Source of the DNA: Trichoplax adhaerens
Taxonomy: Eukaryota; Placozoa; Uniplacotomia; Trichoplacea; Trichoplacidae
Reading direction: 5' to 3'
Length of the DNA stretch: 64,000 nucleotides
NCBI RefSeq assembly: GCF_000150275.1
Contig: NW_002060947.1
Coordinates: forward strand, 480,695-544,694
Shown: piece after piece, positions 1 to 11,020 of the stretch
How positions within the stretch are numbered: the first letter of the stretch is position 1
How the letters are laid out: the number at the start of each line of letters is the position of its first letter
Made by a program: the position numbers and the translations under genes
Notes under the pieces: generated by a model
Told to the model about the DNA's origin: nothing
Database searches by the model: none
The model's input: only the letters and a program-made list of their open reading frames with translations

Positions 1-3000
1 GAAAAGCGAACTCAATACTTTTTAATTCATTTGCTAAAAATTGTTTTACTTCCTCACAGATGGACGCAATCAAGAAATATCTGACATTACTTACTATACA
101 CAAAATAAAAACAAGTTGGTTTATTCTTGTGAATGCATAAATGGAAGCTGCTTTTGAAATTTATTTTAATGAATCCATTTATTCTAATGTTAATTGCAGG
201 CATATTGTATCGGTTGGTTGGGATAAAAGAATAAATATATACAATGTAAGATGATTAGCTGTCTAACTTTTGATCTTTATAAGAATTCAACCTTGAGGAT
301 CATTATAAAGATTTCCGTTTATTCAGTATTAATATTCCTCAAAGATTCCGTAGCAGATAAATTTTTTAACTTCATTGCCCATCTACCATAATTAAGGACA
401 ATCCGGATGATTTTCGATATGTCCAGCCACCTATGCCTTACTGGACAGAAGATACTGTATGAAGTTGCTTAAGATTAATTATCTTCTGTTTGTTAGTGTT
501 TATATACCGATATTATATCGTGGTTTAATCATTAACAATAGATCAATGGCCATCAAGATGATATTCTTGGTATTGCTGTATGCTCACCGAATTTATTAGC
601 TACATCGAGTTATAAAGGCAGGGTATGTGGCATATTGCTATTTTTTTACAAGCTATCTTAATTAACACCGGATTTTCAATAATTTGGTCTCCCTTTATTT
701 TCCTTATATTCTATAAAATAAAGATAATTGTATGGAATTTGGTTTCTGGGCATATATTTTGTCGCTTGCAAGTACCATGTAAAGACTCTCAATATAAAGG
801 TATTTGAATAAATTACTCGGCATAATGGGTGCTAAACCTATGCGAAGTCACGATTTAGTATTGCTATTCTTTATTTAATTAGCTGGTGAACAGAATGCCA
901 TTACTAAGGTTACATTCCTTGGCACACGCTTGAATGATAAATTTTCTGCTATATTAGTCTCCAATGGACCTAACGGTAAATTCTTACTTTTGCGCTAAAA
1001 TATCAATCTGATATTAAAATAACTGTATTGATGCCAAAGATTAAGAATGCGATGTTAAAATAAATATTTAGGCTATATCCATTTTTGGAATGTCTATAAT
1101 GGTGGTGCTATTTATGCGTCTTTCAAGGCGGTAAGTCTGCAAAATCCAATCATTTAATCTTACTTTTGGAAAAATTATTTCCATATAATTAAAGATAATT
1201 TTATCTATCATCCACAATTTTTAATAAAAATTACAGACGGATTTTGATGAAATTGTGGCCATTGCCACCAATCATGATAACAGTAGATTATTTACCGCTG
1301 ACGCTAAAGGTAAGCATTAAATGTAGCGCAAATGTTAAAATTGCACGCATAACATAGAGTTCTTATAATTATCAAATTAGGTCAGGCATGATTTAAATTC
1401 TAATATTATATTTTAGGTTTTATTGGCACTTGGGATATCAAGACTTATGCGTCCGGTGGCAAAGAGTATATGCCACCAGATGGTATGTACAATATAAATT
1501 ATTATCATGATATCAGATTATTTATTATGATAGTATGATAATAATAAGAATTACTATTGTACCGTCTCTTAATTAGTGCTATATTCTTGGAGAGCTCATA
1601 CTCAAACTATAACATCGTAAGTTTACAACGAGTATTCTGCGTAAATCATCGTTGTCATCACTGTTAATGTGTTTGAAAATCTAAATTTTGAGGCCAAATT
1701 ACAATTTATAGGATGGATTTGATTGAATATCAGGAGGCTATTGCAACAGCATCAACTGATTGTACTTTGAGACTTTGGACCTACGAAGGGAAATATATTG
1801 GTAAATTTTGTTGCTTCACATAATTAGATAAACTAACAACAAAATTGATAACATTGATGCAGATAAATGGCTATTAACATCTCTCTTGCTTTAGGCACTT
1901 TTGGTCAACAAGAGAGCTGGGATATCTACGATCCAACATCCTATCAGAGCCCTATGGTACCTTATGATGTCTTAGTCGATCCTCAAAGTCTTCCTAATCA
2001 CCCCATTTTGAAAGAGAAAACGGACATAATGCAAGTTGCGAATAAAAATTCGACTGTAGAACCTGAAAAAAAAAAAGGGCCCAACGTCCAGGTAAATCAC
2101 TAATTACAAATAATTTTAATCGGTATTACTAGTAAGCCTTGATAGATTTGGAATTCATTCCATATACTGTATACAGAAAATATGTTTGATATCACGTATA
2201 AAAGTGTAGCAATTTATAGTCCCAGTATTCAGAATCATAAAATATTACCCCTTTTAGAAATACTTAATTAGCCCTAGTACCACTGCTAACGTGTTTACCT
2301 TGCAGTATTTTACATCTGTTTGCTACCTCTATTGATTTAATTCCTAGAGCCTCTTTTCGTAATTATGCGTATTTCGTATGTACTGGTATTATTAATTCAA
2401 GGCTGTTAACTGATATCCTTAATTGTGTGCAATTTCTCTTATGTATTTTCATAGGTTGAGCAATCCCCGACGCAATGGTATAAGAATATGAAGCATAATT
2501 CAAAGTAAGCAGTCCCATTAGTCACACAATTAATAACTATAATTTATTATTGAGCTATTGTAGTGCCGAATCATATAGCCAGCGTTTGTATAAATAAGCA
2601 GTCCTTTATTGATAGTAACGCTTTGATCATTTATTAAATACTATTTGACTCATTTCAAGGTTCGATGATTTGGATATTACTTCTGAAGTTTTAAGAGAAA
2701 GGCTAACTGGATCTGGCAAGAGGTACTTTGTGTTGATAGATCAAATACTAATCCATAATAGATTGTATTCTACAATACACAGATGATAGGATATGCATCG
2801 AATAGACGACGTTCTTAGCCAATAATATTAACTTGACGTAATTTATATAGTATGTAGGATAGTAGTAGAATATATACCAACTTTACTAACTGAGGTGTTT
2901 ACCTGCGTAGATTACGTCACGAGATTCTAACACCATTACTAAGATCCAGAAGTGGCGTTACAAGGGAGTACCAATCTCTACCATGTTACGATTTGCAGGA

Positions 3001-3070
3001 CACACCCTCTATACCGGAGCCTCAAAAATTGACATCGCATAACGATCCATTCGATAGTATTTTTAACTAA
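1..3070 (+). CDS. WDR49/WDR64-like WD40-repeat protein, 3' part (5' end outside window)
   Basis: A chain of short plus-strand exons encodes WD40 blades. Readable pieces are HIVSVGWDKRINIYN (exon ending near 245), a blade near 545-620, IIVWNLVSGHIF (near 725), GYIHFWNVYNGG (near 1075), GFIGTWDIKTYASGG (near 1420) and ATASTDCTLRLWTYEG (near 1745). The next exon (from about 1893) has TFGQQESWDIYD, then PYDVLVDPQSLPNHP, which resembles the segment after the last blade in the WDR49/WDR64/EFCAB8 group. Further exons lie near 2455-2505, 2660-2725 and 2910-3070, and the last ends in TAA at 3068-3070. WD40 propellers are protein-binding scaffolds, and this group is poorly characterised. The start lies left of the window, so length and any EF-hand region cannot be judged. 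It converges on the THUMPD3 gene. The family call rests on the post-propeller segment; the exact orthologue is uncertain. Confidence 0.78.
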
Positions 3071-3564
3071 CTGTATTACCCGATAACACATCAGGATTGT
3101 AAATTGCCACGCAATACATTTGTTAACTAGGACAATAGTCTTCTGAACTTATATTCTATCAAAGCATAGCTTCATGTAAATATGTGACATTTTATAAATA
3201 TTTTTAAACTGTAACATAAGAATTTCATTTGCAATGATTTCTTATCATTTATTCACAGTAATTTCATGTGATGACAGGATAAGTCTAATCTACTGCTATA
3301 TTGATCGAATCAATTAAATTATACAAAATCTATTATCTCCACACACTATTCTTATTCAAAGTATGCCATAATAAATATTGAATTTTATTTAACGCAATTA
3401 GCTACAGAAGCACTGCTAATTTACATTGAAATCATCTGGTACGGTATTACTTCAGGGATGAGCATCCCTTCATGGGACTGCTATTCATATATTTATATCA
3501 GATCCATATTAAGATGATTATAACGGTGCAGGCTCTAAGTCTTAGTACATTATCATAACATGGT
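3071..3564. other. Convergent 3' intergenic region
   Basis: The region lies between the stop codons of the WDR49/64-like gene (+) and THUMPD3 (-). It is A+T-rich, has no open frame with coding character, and presumably holds both 3' UTRs and polyadenylation sites. I see no repeat or RNA gene. Confidence 0.6.
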
Positions 3565-6399
3565 TTAATATTCATGTTCAGTACGAAGTAAAAGATAGAC
3601 AGCAGCGGTTAAACCACCAATGTTGATCCAGTAGCAATGGCGTCTTTTCCATAAATGCTTGTACTGTTGTAGAACCTAATCAAACATTGTATTTTACATA
3701 ATTTTCTAGTTATTACATTCCAAATTTCGTATTTGATAAGAAAAAACGTTCATCGAACAAAGTGGCTACCTTAGTCATAACTTTGCTGTCTTGAGTTAGT
3801 AATACCGCTCTGCCACTTGAACAGCGACAAATCCGCGCCATTTCGGACAATGCATGATCATATAATTTCCAGTTTTTGTGCTTACTGCCAATTCTAATAT
3901 TTAATAACACTAATTTATCGACGGCAAATGATGCAAATTTATGTGATAACAAATAATGTTAGATAAAACACACAATACATCATTTCTACTTGACATTTCC
4001 CAACCTTTTGCCAAACGGCTGCAAAAGAAATAGATTTTTGAAATTATAACGATATAAACATCAAATTATATACAGTGAGTACTATTATCATAGCTGCAGC
4101 AGTTATACGTAATTACCATATCGGATACAACGATATCAACACTATTACGACGAAGTGGTAAACAGCAAACATCCCATGTTGCTACGTCCATCGCCATCGA
4201 TCTATGTAAAAAGAGTTCCGATATTATGCCAAGGGTAAATCCGAAATTAATTTATTAATGAGTAGCGGAGCTGGTTAGTAGTCAGAAATAATTTTTCACT
4301 CTTTCTTAGAATAAGCTAATCAATTTATGTCAAGTTGTGGGTGGTTGCTTTTTATTCCTTTATTTTACTTTGTAAAATTTGATTTAAGTACAGCAAGTAC
4401 TAGACATAAAAATTACTAACTCACCTAATATTATTCTGGTTACCAGCATAGTCCCTATTTGCAACAGATCTGAGGCCAGCAGCATGATGATTATCACCGC
4501 AGATATGAAATGAACTAATCCAATTAACAGCTCCCTAGATAGAGACAAAGATATCAAGGTAATGAATATGTAGGCAGGACTGATACTTCAATTCGAATAC
4601 TGCCCAGATTGGAGGTTACATTACCTCGACACTAATGGAGCCTCCACCAGCCATAGGATCACAAACAATGTCTCCATTCTGAATATCAGCTAACCTACAA
4701 AGTGGTTGAATACCAACATCGTAATGCGTATAGACGCGATATTCCGTAGTGTAATGTAAAGTGCAGTCATTAAGTAACAATGACAAATTTTCTACCTGAG
4801 CATATTATAAGCTATAGTTGAACGTAAAGCCGTTGGACCAAATTGGGTAATATTACGCCTGTGTAAGCTAGCACCAGTGAGAGCAATTGAGATATTGATT
4901 GAATTTTCGACAATATTGAGTATAACATTAATATCAGGGTTGCTTAGATCAACACGCCAATGCAGGAGGTCATTTATAGCTCCACCAAATTTGGCTGCAC
5001 AATCCATGGAAGTAAATTGATGATCCTTGCCAACACGGTTACACGTAACTCGAAAGGTTGGTGTAGCAATCGGAATAACGTTATTCGGATGTGCGTTGAT
5101 AGAGACATTGTTTTGAAGAGAAGCTTCTTGATTTTTATCATATAATAAAGCCGATGGAGGCATAGTAAAATCCGGAAGGGTTGGATAAGGCTTTCCGGTA
5201 AACAAGTGCCAGGTATATAACGGTTGTTTCCATTGTAATTGACTAGGTAAATCCAATAATCTATCCTGAAATGTCTCCTATTATCATTATGGTATAATAG
5301 TGTCGGTTGTGAGATTCATTATGCTTTGATATGTTGTCCTTGAGCAATAATGATTTATTAGGCAAAGAATGTCATTTGCATACGTCAAATAATACGTATT
5401 TGAGCATACGTTGTACTACTGACCTGAGGAGTGCAATATCCATCCATTTCAGCAACCATCACAGATAAGTTATCAACCGATTTTAAAGTATGCAGCTGGA
5501 AGTAGTATGCAATAGGTAAATTTCAGCTTTGTCAATAAATCATAATGAGGTATCGATGATAGCATAAGCACTCGATACTATTACTACAGCAATTATATAC
5601 GTATCATTGATTACGGTGGTGTGCGAGCAGCCTTCAGATTGATTCAACTACAGTACTAACAAATACATGTACTGTGTAGGGATACAGCACTGCCATCAGC
5701 CTACGCAAAAGGCAGTTGTACGCAGATACAGTCAATGTCCCTTCAGCCTATTTGCCCTATAAATGCAAGCTACGTGAAGATTCATTAAACCACTGACAAC
5801 TACATGTACTGTGTAGGGATACAGCACTGCTATCAGCCTACACCGAAGGCAAGTTGTACGCCAATACAGTCAATATCCCTTCAGCCTATACGCCATATTA
5901 ATTTAATGTGAGCTGCCTTAAGATAAATTAAACCACTGACAACTACATGTACGGTGTAGTTATACAGCACTGCCATCAGCCTACGCAGAAGGCAAGTTGT
6001 ACGCGAATCCAGTCAGTATCTCTCCAGCCTATACACCCCATCTTAAGGTAATGAGTGTTTGACTTCACTATTAGTACTTGACCAAGCTATGCTACAGTTA
6101 TTCAAGTGTTTAAGCTGTAATAGTCAATCCCTAGGTGAGAATCAGGTAACGCTGGATTTTCGATCAAGTGATAGCAATATATCAATATTTTTTATTTTCA
6201 CCTTATTGACGTCTGCTGGAGGTATGGAAAAATAAATCCGACCTCGTCCTAACTGGGCATCGGTGGTTAATTTTTCAGAGCACTCTTGACCAGCTAAAGC
6301 TTCAAAGCTGGTGGTCACCGTAGCACAGATTTTACTACTTGTTGTAGTATCCAATTGCATTGCAGGTAAATTAGTGTCTGAATTCTGCAATTCAGTCAT
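3565..6399 (-). CDS. THUMPD3: THUMP-domain tRNA guanine(6)-N2-methyltransferase (THUMPD3)
   Basis: This is the orthologue of THUMPD3, which with TRMT112 makes N2-methylguanosine in tRNA (position 6) using S-adenosylmethionine. Exon 1 (6399 to about 6190) starts with MTELQNSDTNLPAM and holds the N-terminal FEALAGQECSEKL region. Exon 2 (5495-5424) has LKSVDNLSVMVAEMDGY. Exon 3 (about 5276-4796) covers the THUMP domain and the FGPTALRSTIAYNML start of the methyltransferase. The next exon has the SAM-binding motif I, DIVCDPMAGGGSISVE (near 4690-4625). Then come FHICGDNHHAAGL (near 4510), DVCCLPLRRNSVDIVVSDM (about 4190-4107), a 14-base exon coding PFGK-R (4018-4005), GSKHKNWKLYDHALSEMAR (from about 3901) and a last exon with WINIGGLTAAVYLLLRTE, stop TAA at 3567-3565. 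The catalytic motif reads DMPFG where the human protein has DLPFG. The start is head-to-head with the NB-ARC gene. Splice sites are hand-predicted; the identity is solid. Confidence 0.93.
4005..4018 (-). other. THUMPD3: 14-base microexon of THUMPD3 carrying most of the catalytic DMPFG motif
   Basis: On the minus strand a good acceptor (cttttgcag) is followed by CCGTTTGGCAAAAG and then a gttggg donor. The upstream exon ends in the codons for Asp-Met (phase 0, donor gtaatt). The 14 bases add Pro-Phe-Gly-Lys plus two bases of Arg, and the next exon (acceptor aatattag) completes Arg-Ile-Gly-Ser-Lys-His. The joined product aligns with the family's DLPFGKR-GSK segment; without the exon the active-site motif would be lost and the frame would break. 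The gttggg donor is weak. Confidence 0.75.
5655..6045. repeat. Three tandem copies of a ~140-bp repeat in THUMPD3 intron 1
   Basis: The anchor ACATGTAC recurs at 5665, 5802 and 5945. Each copy continues with a TACAGCACTGCCATCAGCC-like block, then AAGTTGTACGC and TTCAGCCTAT, with a few substitutions between copies. The array lies wholly in the first intron of THUMPD3, and no open frame runs through it. Confidence 0.9.
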
Positions 6400-6514
6400 G
6401 TCTTTATTCTAAGTTGAAGTCTATGTGTGCGATTTCAAGGCTGTAAAGAGTAGACAGATGATCAAGCAATGATAGACGGTCCAGTTTGCCTTGCAGACAG
6501 GTGAGTGTTGTGAA

Positions 6515-6955
6515 TAACAATGGTCAGCAGCCGTATCGTTTCAATATAACTTGGATACGCTACTAGGAGACTAGATAAGGCTATTACGTATCGCTATACT
6601 CGTTCCACTCAGGTTTTTATTCGTGTCTACAGCCGTATCGTTTCAATATGCCTTGGATACGCTACTAGGAGACTAGATAAGGCTGTTACAAATCGCTCTA
6701 CTCGTTCCACTCAGATTTTTACTTGTGTCGGAGACTAGATACGGTTATTACATATCCGCTATACTCGTTCCACTCACGTTTTTACTCGTGTCTACAGCCG
6801 TATCGTTTCAATATGCCTTGGATACGCTACTTGAAGACTAGATAAGGCTGTTACAAATCGCTTGTACTCATTCCACTCAGATTTTTACTCGTGTCGGAGA
6901 CTAGATAAGGCTGTTACGTATCGCTATACTCGTTCCACTCAGGTTTTTACTGGGG
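6515..6955. repeat. Higher-order tandem repeat (long ~100-bp and short ~60-bp units) upstream of THUMPD3
   Basis: Long units start with AGCCGTATCGTTTCAATAT at about 6528, 6631 and 6795. They continue through GGATACGCTACT, GAGACTAGATAAGGCT and CTCGTTCCACTCAGG. Between and after them are short units that lack the first ~40 bases and start at GTCGGAGACTAGATA (about 6727 and 6894). The array sits just upstream of the THUMPD3 start codon, so it overlaps the likely promoter or 5' UTR. Confidence 0.9.
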
Positions 6956-6994
6956 TGTCACATCAGCTACGCTTCAGTTGAGGGCGTTTACCTT

Positions 6995-7860
6995 ACAGTC
7001 TCTACTACAGTAGTACTGTAGTACTCTGGCCTACTCGTTTCCGTACTGTACTGTACTGTACTGTAGACTGGCGAGAGTTTTATGGCGGCAGGCTTGTAGA
7101 CCAGAATAAAGAATAAGAAAGTGATTAACCCTGAGGTTGAGCCGCTTCTGAATTAAGTTTACTTCAGTCAATGGACAATTTGGTATAAGCTAGTGGGGGG
7201 TCTAGTGTACTGTATGTATCCTAGAGTCCCTCTTGGGTCTTGAGTGTACGCTAGAAAGCTGAACAAATCAGGATTTTTGACACTACAGTATTGATATTCT
7301 ACAATATAGATGAATCCAAGTGTTGCGCTAGCAGTGCAGTATCGCAGAATGCTGCAAAACAACGAGATGCATCATTCGACCTGTTGTCTAACATGGTGAC
7401 ATACTGTGCATGTCTTGTCGCTCCTCGTTTGCCTTATTAATGATGAATACTCAATCGCCATGTAACATCTTCATCATTCAGCAAGGCGATCTTGTCTTCA
7501 GTAGGGCTAAAGAAAGCAAGAAGGACGAGAAATCGACAGCATAATCGAATCTTGCAGCAACGAAATTGGGCCGACAGTCGTGGACACTGTCACTTGTACT
7601 GAACTCTGCCATGAGTCCATGACACTTGTGTACGAATCTGTCTACTGAGTCATACACTCCAAAAAAGACCTCCAGTAGTAGTCCCTCTATTTCTACTGTA
7701 CTGTACCATGGACGAGAGGTCCATCGTCTATGGTGTTATGTTGGTGGTAATCGGTAGTAGTTAGCCAGTACTGTACTATACTATACTGTACAGACATAGA
7801 GGGTCTCTACTGTACTGTACTGTACAGTATCGATATGTTTCTATATATAGTAACATATCG
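6995..7860. repeat. ACTGTAC-rich palindromic region between THUMPD3 and the NB-ARC gene
   Basis: Runs of ACTGT/GTACT units, which are palindromic around GTAC and can pair with one another, occur near 7005-7065, 7700-7715, 7765-7795 and 7805-7830. Between them is ordinary unique sequence with no convincing gene. The run just before 7930 is unusually GC-rich for this genome (repeated GTACC, then CGGTCCGGACCGGACC) and lies about 230 bases before the NB-ARC start codon, so it may be that gene's promoter. The same unit type fills the PLRG1-TIR intergenic region. Confidence 0.7.
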
Positions 7861-7862
7861 AT
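7828..7862. repeat. Short inverted repeat (ATCGATATGTT / AACATATCGAT)
   Basis: An ~11-base arm on each side of a short AT-rich spacer (ctatatatagt) forms a near-perfect hairpin directly before the GC-rich block upstream of the NB-ARC gene. It could be a dyad regulatory site or part of the local palindromic array. Confidence 0.6.
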
Positions 7863-8159
7863 GTGCAAGTGGGCAGTACCGTACCGTACCGTACTGCACC
7901 GGGCCGCACCGCGCCGGTCCGGACCGGACCATTCCGTGGCGCCTGTGGAGCTAACAGCGCGTCGCTTTGCTACAAATACGCTGTTCTCTCTCTTTTCTAT
8001 ACATTTGTATGCTCACGCTACAGGTGCATTAACCATTTTACCGACCGAGTGGAGATCACGGGAGAAAAAGTGACGAAATCCACTACCCAAAATTTTATTA
8101 TTATTATTATTATCAATTGTTGTGGTTGCTATTTGCAGCACTTTGGCTAGCACGGTATC

Positions 8160-10853
8160 ATGTCCGCACAAGAGGTATCGGATATCGATCAAGTACTCCA
8201 TCAATTACAAAAATCAGTGGACGCTGGTGCACGTTCCGTCAACAGTAAACTATTGAAACAGTTACAACAAGCGTTGGATGAAGTTGACAATCATAAGATT
8301 AAACGTTCAATTTCTTTTATCTTGGATGTTGTGAAAGATGGTAAATCACAGGCTTGGTTGTGGCAAGTGGCCCGAGTGGTACGTTTATGCTTACTTAGAC
8401 ATTTGAAGGAAAGACGATTGGATGAACCAACGGTGAAATGTTATCGATCACTATGCGAAGAAATTGCGATAGTCTTTGGTATTTTAGATTCCAATATAGG
8501 TTACCATAAATCCCGACAATTATCAATCATGCCGCCTTACCTCTTATACTATGAGTTACGAATTATTGAGCAACAGTTGGCTGATTGCATCGATGAACAA
8601 TCCGACTTGGTTTTTGCACCTTTCAATCCAATTTATATTAGTGTCCAAGACTTAATCAATTGTTATGATAACAACGAAGATCCAAATGGTGTCCAAATGG
8701 ATCAAATACGACCAAGACAGAATAAATTTCAAGATATTTTATGGGAGTTGTGTGGTTTTCGAAATAACAACCCCTTCGATTTACGTATCTACCTCACTTT
8801 AGATCTTCTTTCTACTCTCCTGCTACAATGTGAACATAATCAGACTATTATACAAAAAATTGCTTACCTTAAAATTAATTATAATGCTTTTGCAGTGGAC
8901 GAAAATCAATTTACCTATGGTTTACAGGATTACTTGAATCAGTTATTAAACGACGTGGATAATACTGATCGTCACAATGCTAACTATAATCCTCAAAGGC
9001 TCATTGTTAAATATGTCGAAGATGCTACTAAATTATTACGCCTCAACGATCAATTATCTCCTTCTATTTCAGCCAGTTTACGAGCTGATCTAAAACTAGT
9101 CTTAACCAAAGCGTCTACGCCCTATTTAAATCGTGCACTCAGTCATCTTGATTTAGAAACAGAAGAGAACCTCAATGCAAACACAAGTAATAATAACCTC
9201 GATCAAATCGATGGTAACATCAACAACGAACTGTTAGTACTCTCCTTGCCCAATTTACCTCAACCTTGTATAGGACGAAAGGAAGAACTTAGCTTAATCG
9301 ATCAGCAAATATCTCAAACGGATAAATGGTCCATTTCACAGGTCGCAATTACCGGCTTAGGCGGTGCAGGGAAAACCTATGTTGCTCTTCAGTATGCTCG
9401 TACGTGCCTTGAAAGGCAACGTTACAATATTGTCTATTGGATCCATTCGGAAACTGTATTATCACTACAAAGTAGCCTAATAAGTTTGACCTATGAAATG
9501 GCTAGCAAGTTATCTCTAGATCAAGATCGATCTATTAAGGCTTTGTGTGAAGAAGTTAACAATGATCCTCAAGGGCGACCCATTTTATCATCGTATATGA
9601 ATAACCAGATATTAACGGCCATAGGTTCTAACGATCGTGTTCAAAATATCATTAGTAAATGCCGTCAGGTAATACAACATTCACGCCAACTCAACTTTCT
9701 ATTAATCTATGACAATGCCGACAATATTGAAATGGTTTCTAGTTATATACCGTCTTGTGGTAACTGTCATATTATAATAACATCTAGAAATAGGAACTGG
9801 CCTAATGCTATTGACATTGGCCCCTTCGATAGGCCAACATCGATTTGCTATTTATCCAACGAATTAACTAAGAGCGCCATATACCAACATCATCCTTTAG
9901 ATGAAGACCTGTTGGATAAATTATCTGATCAGTTAGGCGATTTACCATTAGCGTTATCGCATGCAACTAGATATATCATTCAAAATAAATACACGATCGA
10001 AAAATATATGGATTCATTTGAAAAAGAGCGTAGCCAACTATGGCATATTAAATATGCTCCAGATGAGTACAAACAGTACGGGCAATCAGAGCAAGAACAT
10101 TCGCAAGAACATTCGCAAGTAATCGCCCAAAAGAAGACTATCAGGACAACCTGGACTATATCTATGGATTCATTGCGTAAGAACGAAGAAATGTGCTATT
10201 ATATCATGCAATATCTTGCATATTTACGGCCGGATAATATTCCCAAGTGTTTAATTATTGATTTAACGAATTTTATCAGGAACAGTTGGTATTGGTATTT
10301 TCGTGAATTGTTACGTAAAGTTAATTTTAATAGTAAGAAGGACAAAGAAAATGTTCAACATTATATTGACATATTAGTAGACTATTCATTTTTATATGCC
10401 TACGATGACAATTATTCTATTCATCGATTATTACAACAGACTTTGCGCGATAAGAATAAAGTTGAAAAGCGACATAGTAAAATTTTATATACGCTATTGT
10501 CGTTTTTTGATAGTCAAGCTGAAATAGGGGTCGACTTGTCGATGCATGCATACCAATGCTGCAAATACACTACTAAAGATACCAAGTTATCAGCTGTACG
10601 GTCAAGTGTTCTTAAAAAAGTTAAACTTGCAGTCAAGTCTAACCCTTCCGATGCAGAAATTGCTGGTGATCTTGAATTTGATTTAATAACTAATATCGAA
10701 CGAATGAGCGATGAATTCAATAACAAATATTCCAGTAAGGATGAAACAACATCGAAAAGGATCTTTGGCAACTTAAGCCCATATATGACAACAACAATGT
10801 TGTTACCGCCATTAACCTTAATATGCGTGTTGATCATATTTAAAAGGGCGTAG
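8160..10853 (+). CDS. Intronless NB-ARC (STAND-class) ATPase with a C-terminal membrane anchor
   Basis: One uninterrupted 897-codon frame. Residues 1 to about 370 are helical and match no domain I recognise. The NB-ARC module follows: P-loop GLGGAGKT at residues 399-406, Walker B/kinase-2 LLIYDNAD with Asp518, RNBS-B IIITSRNRNW with Arg543, and the GxP motif GDLPLAL at 593-599. A winged-helix-like region follows (about 680-780, with RLLQQTLRDKNK resembling the end of such domains). There are no LRR, TPR or WD repeats. The last ~25 residues are a hydrophobic stretch (TMLLPPLTLICVLIIF) ending in KRA, the layout of a tail-anchored protein. NB-ARC proteins (APAF1, plant NLRs) are nucleotide-switched oligomerising sensors, so an immune or cell-death role is likely but inferred. 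The frame is intact; the lack of introns contrasts with every neighbour. The start is the first ATG of the frame. Confidence 0.93.
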   Translation: MSAQEVSDIDQVLHQLQKSVDAGARSVNSKLLKQLQQALDEVDNHKIKRSISFILDVVKDGKSQAWLWQVARVVRLCLLRHLKERRLDEPTVKCYRSLCEEIAIVFGILDSNIGYHKSRQLSIMPPYLLYYELRIIEQQLADCIDEQSDLVFAPFNPIYISVQDLINCYDNNEDPNGVQMDQIRPRQNKFQDILWELCGFRNNNPFDLRIYLTLDLLSTLLLQCEHNQTIIQKIAYLKINYNAFAVDENQFTYGLQDYLNQLLNDVDNTDRHNANYNPQRLIVKYVEDATKLLRLNDQLSPSISASLRADLKLVLTKASTPYLNRALSHLDLETEENLNANTSNNNLDQIDGNINNELLVLSLPNLPQPCIGRKEELSLIDQQISQTDKWSISQVAITGLGGAGKTYVALQYARTCLERQRYNIVYWIHSETVLSLQSSLISLTYEMASKLSLDQDRSIKALCEEVNNDPQGRPILSSYMNNQILTAIGSNDRVQNIISKCRQVIQHSRQLNFLLIYDNADNIEMVSSYIPSCGNCHIIITSRNRNWPNAIDIGPFDRPTSICYLSNELTKSAIYQHHPLDEDLLDKLSDQLGDLPLALSHATRYIIQNKYTIEKYMDSFEKERSQLWHIKYAPDEYKQYGQSEQEHSQEHSQVIAQKKTIRTTWTISMDSLRKNEEMCYYIMQYLAYLRPDNIPKCLIIDLTNFIRNSWYWYFRELLRKVNFNSKKDKENVQHYIDILVDYSFLYAYDDNYSIHRLLQQTLRDKNKVEKRHSKILYTLLSFFDSQAEIGVDLSMHAYQCCKYTTKDTKLSAVRSSVLKKVKLAVKSNPSDAEIAGDLEFDLITNIERMSDEFNNKYSSKDETTSKRIFGNLSPYMTTTMLLPPLTLICVLIIFKRA

Positions 10854-11020
10854 TTTAGTGTAAATTTTGTGTAAAGGCAATTTTGAAAATATTACCAACG
10901 GTTATCAACTGTTCCTTTTTATTTTGTATTTTTACGGAAAGATTAGAAATATACATGTGAATGATAAAATCCAAGTATATGGAAATATAGCGAAAGAAAT
11001 AGAAATAATTGTACAAACAA
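10854..11020. other. 167-bp tail-to-tail gap between the NB-ARC gene and PLRG1
   Basis: The two stop codons are only 167 bases apart, so the 3' UTRs must be very short or overlap on opposite strands. I see no canonical AATAAA on the plus strand here. Confidence 0.6.

Noticed and set aside
5655-6955. Regular repeats resembling a CRISPR-like array
   Set aside because: Units are adjacent 60-140-bp tandem copies with no short repeat/unique spacer pattern, in animal nuclear DNA within and upstream of a gene.
7861-8150. Overlapping plus-strand frames rich in Arg/Pro
   Set aside because: They read through the GC-rich palindromic block and are the likely 5' UTR or promoter of the NB-ARC gene.
10514-10837. 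Minus-strand open frame opposite the NB-ARC 3' end
   Set aside because: Antisense shadow of a long confirmed coding frame.
8160-10853. Bacterial origin or contamination of the intronless NB-ARC gene
   Set aside because: Its AT content resembles its neighbours and it lies between two animal genes in continuous sequence; transfer remains possible but is not shown.
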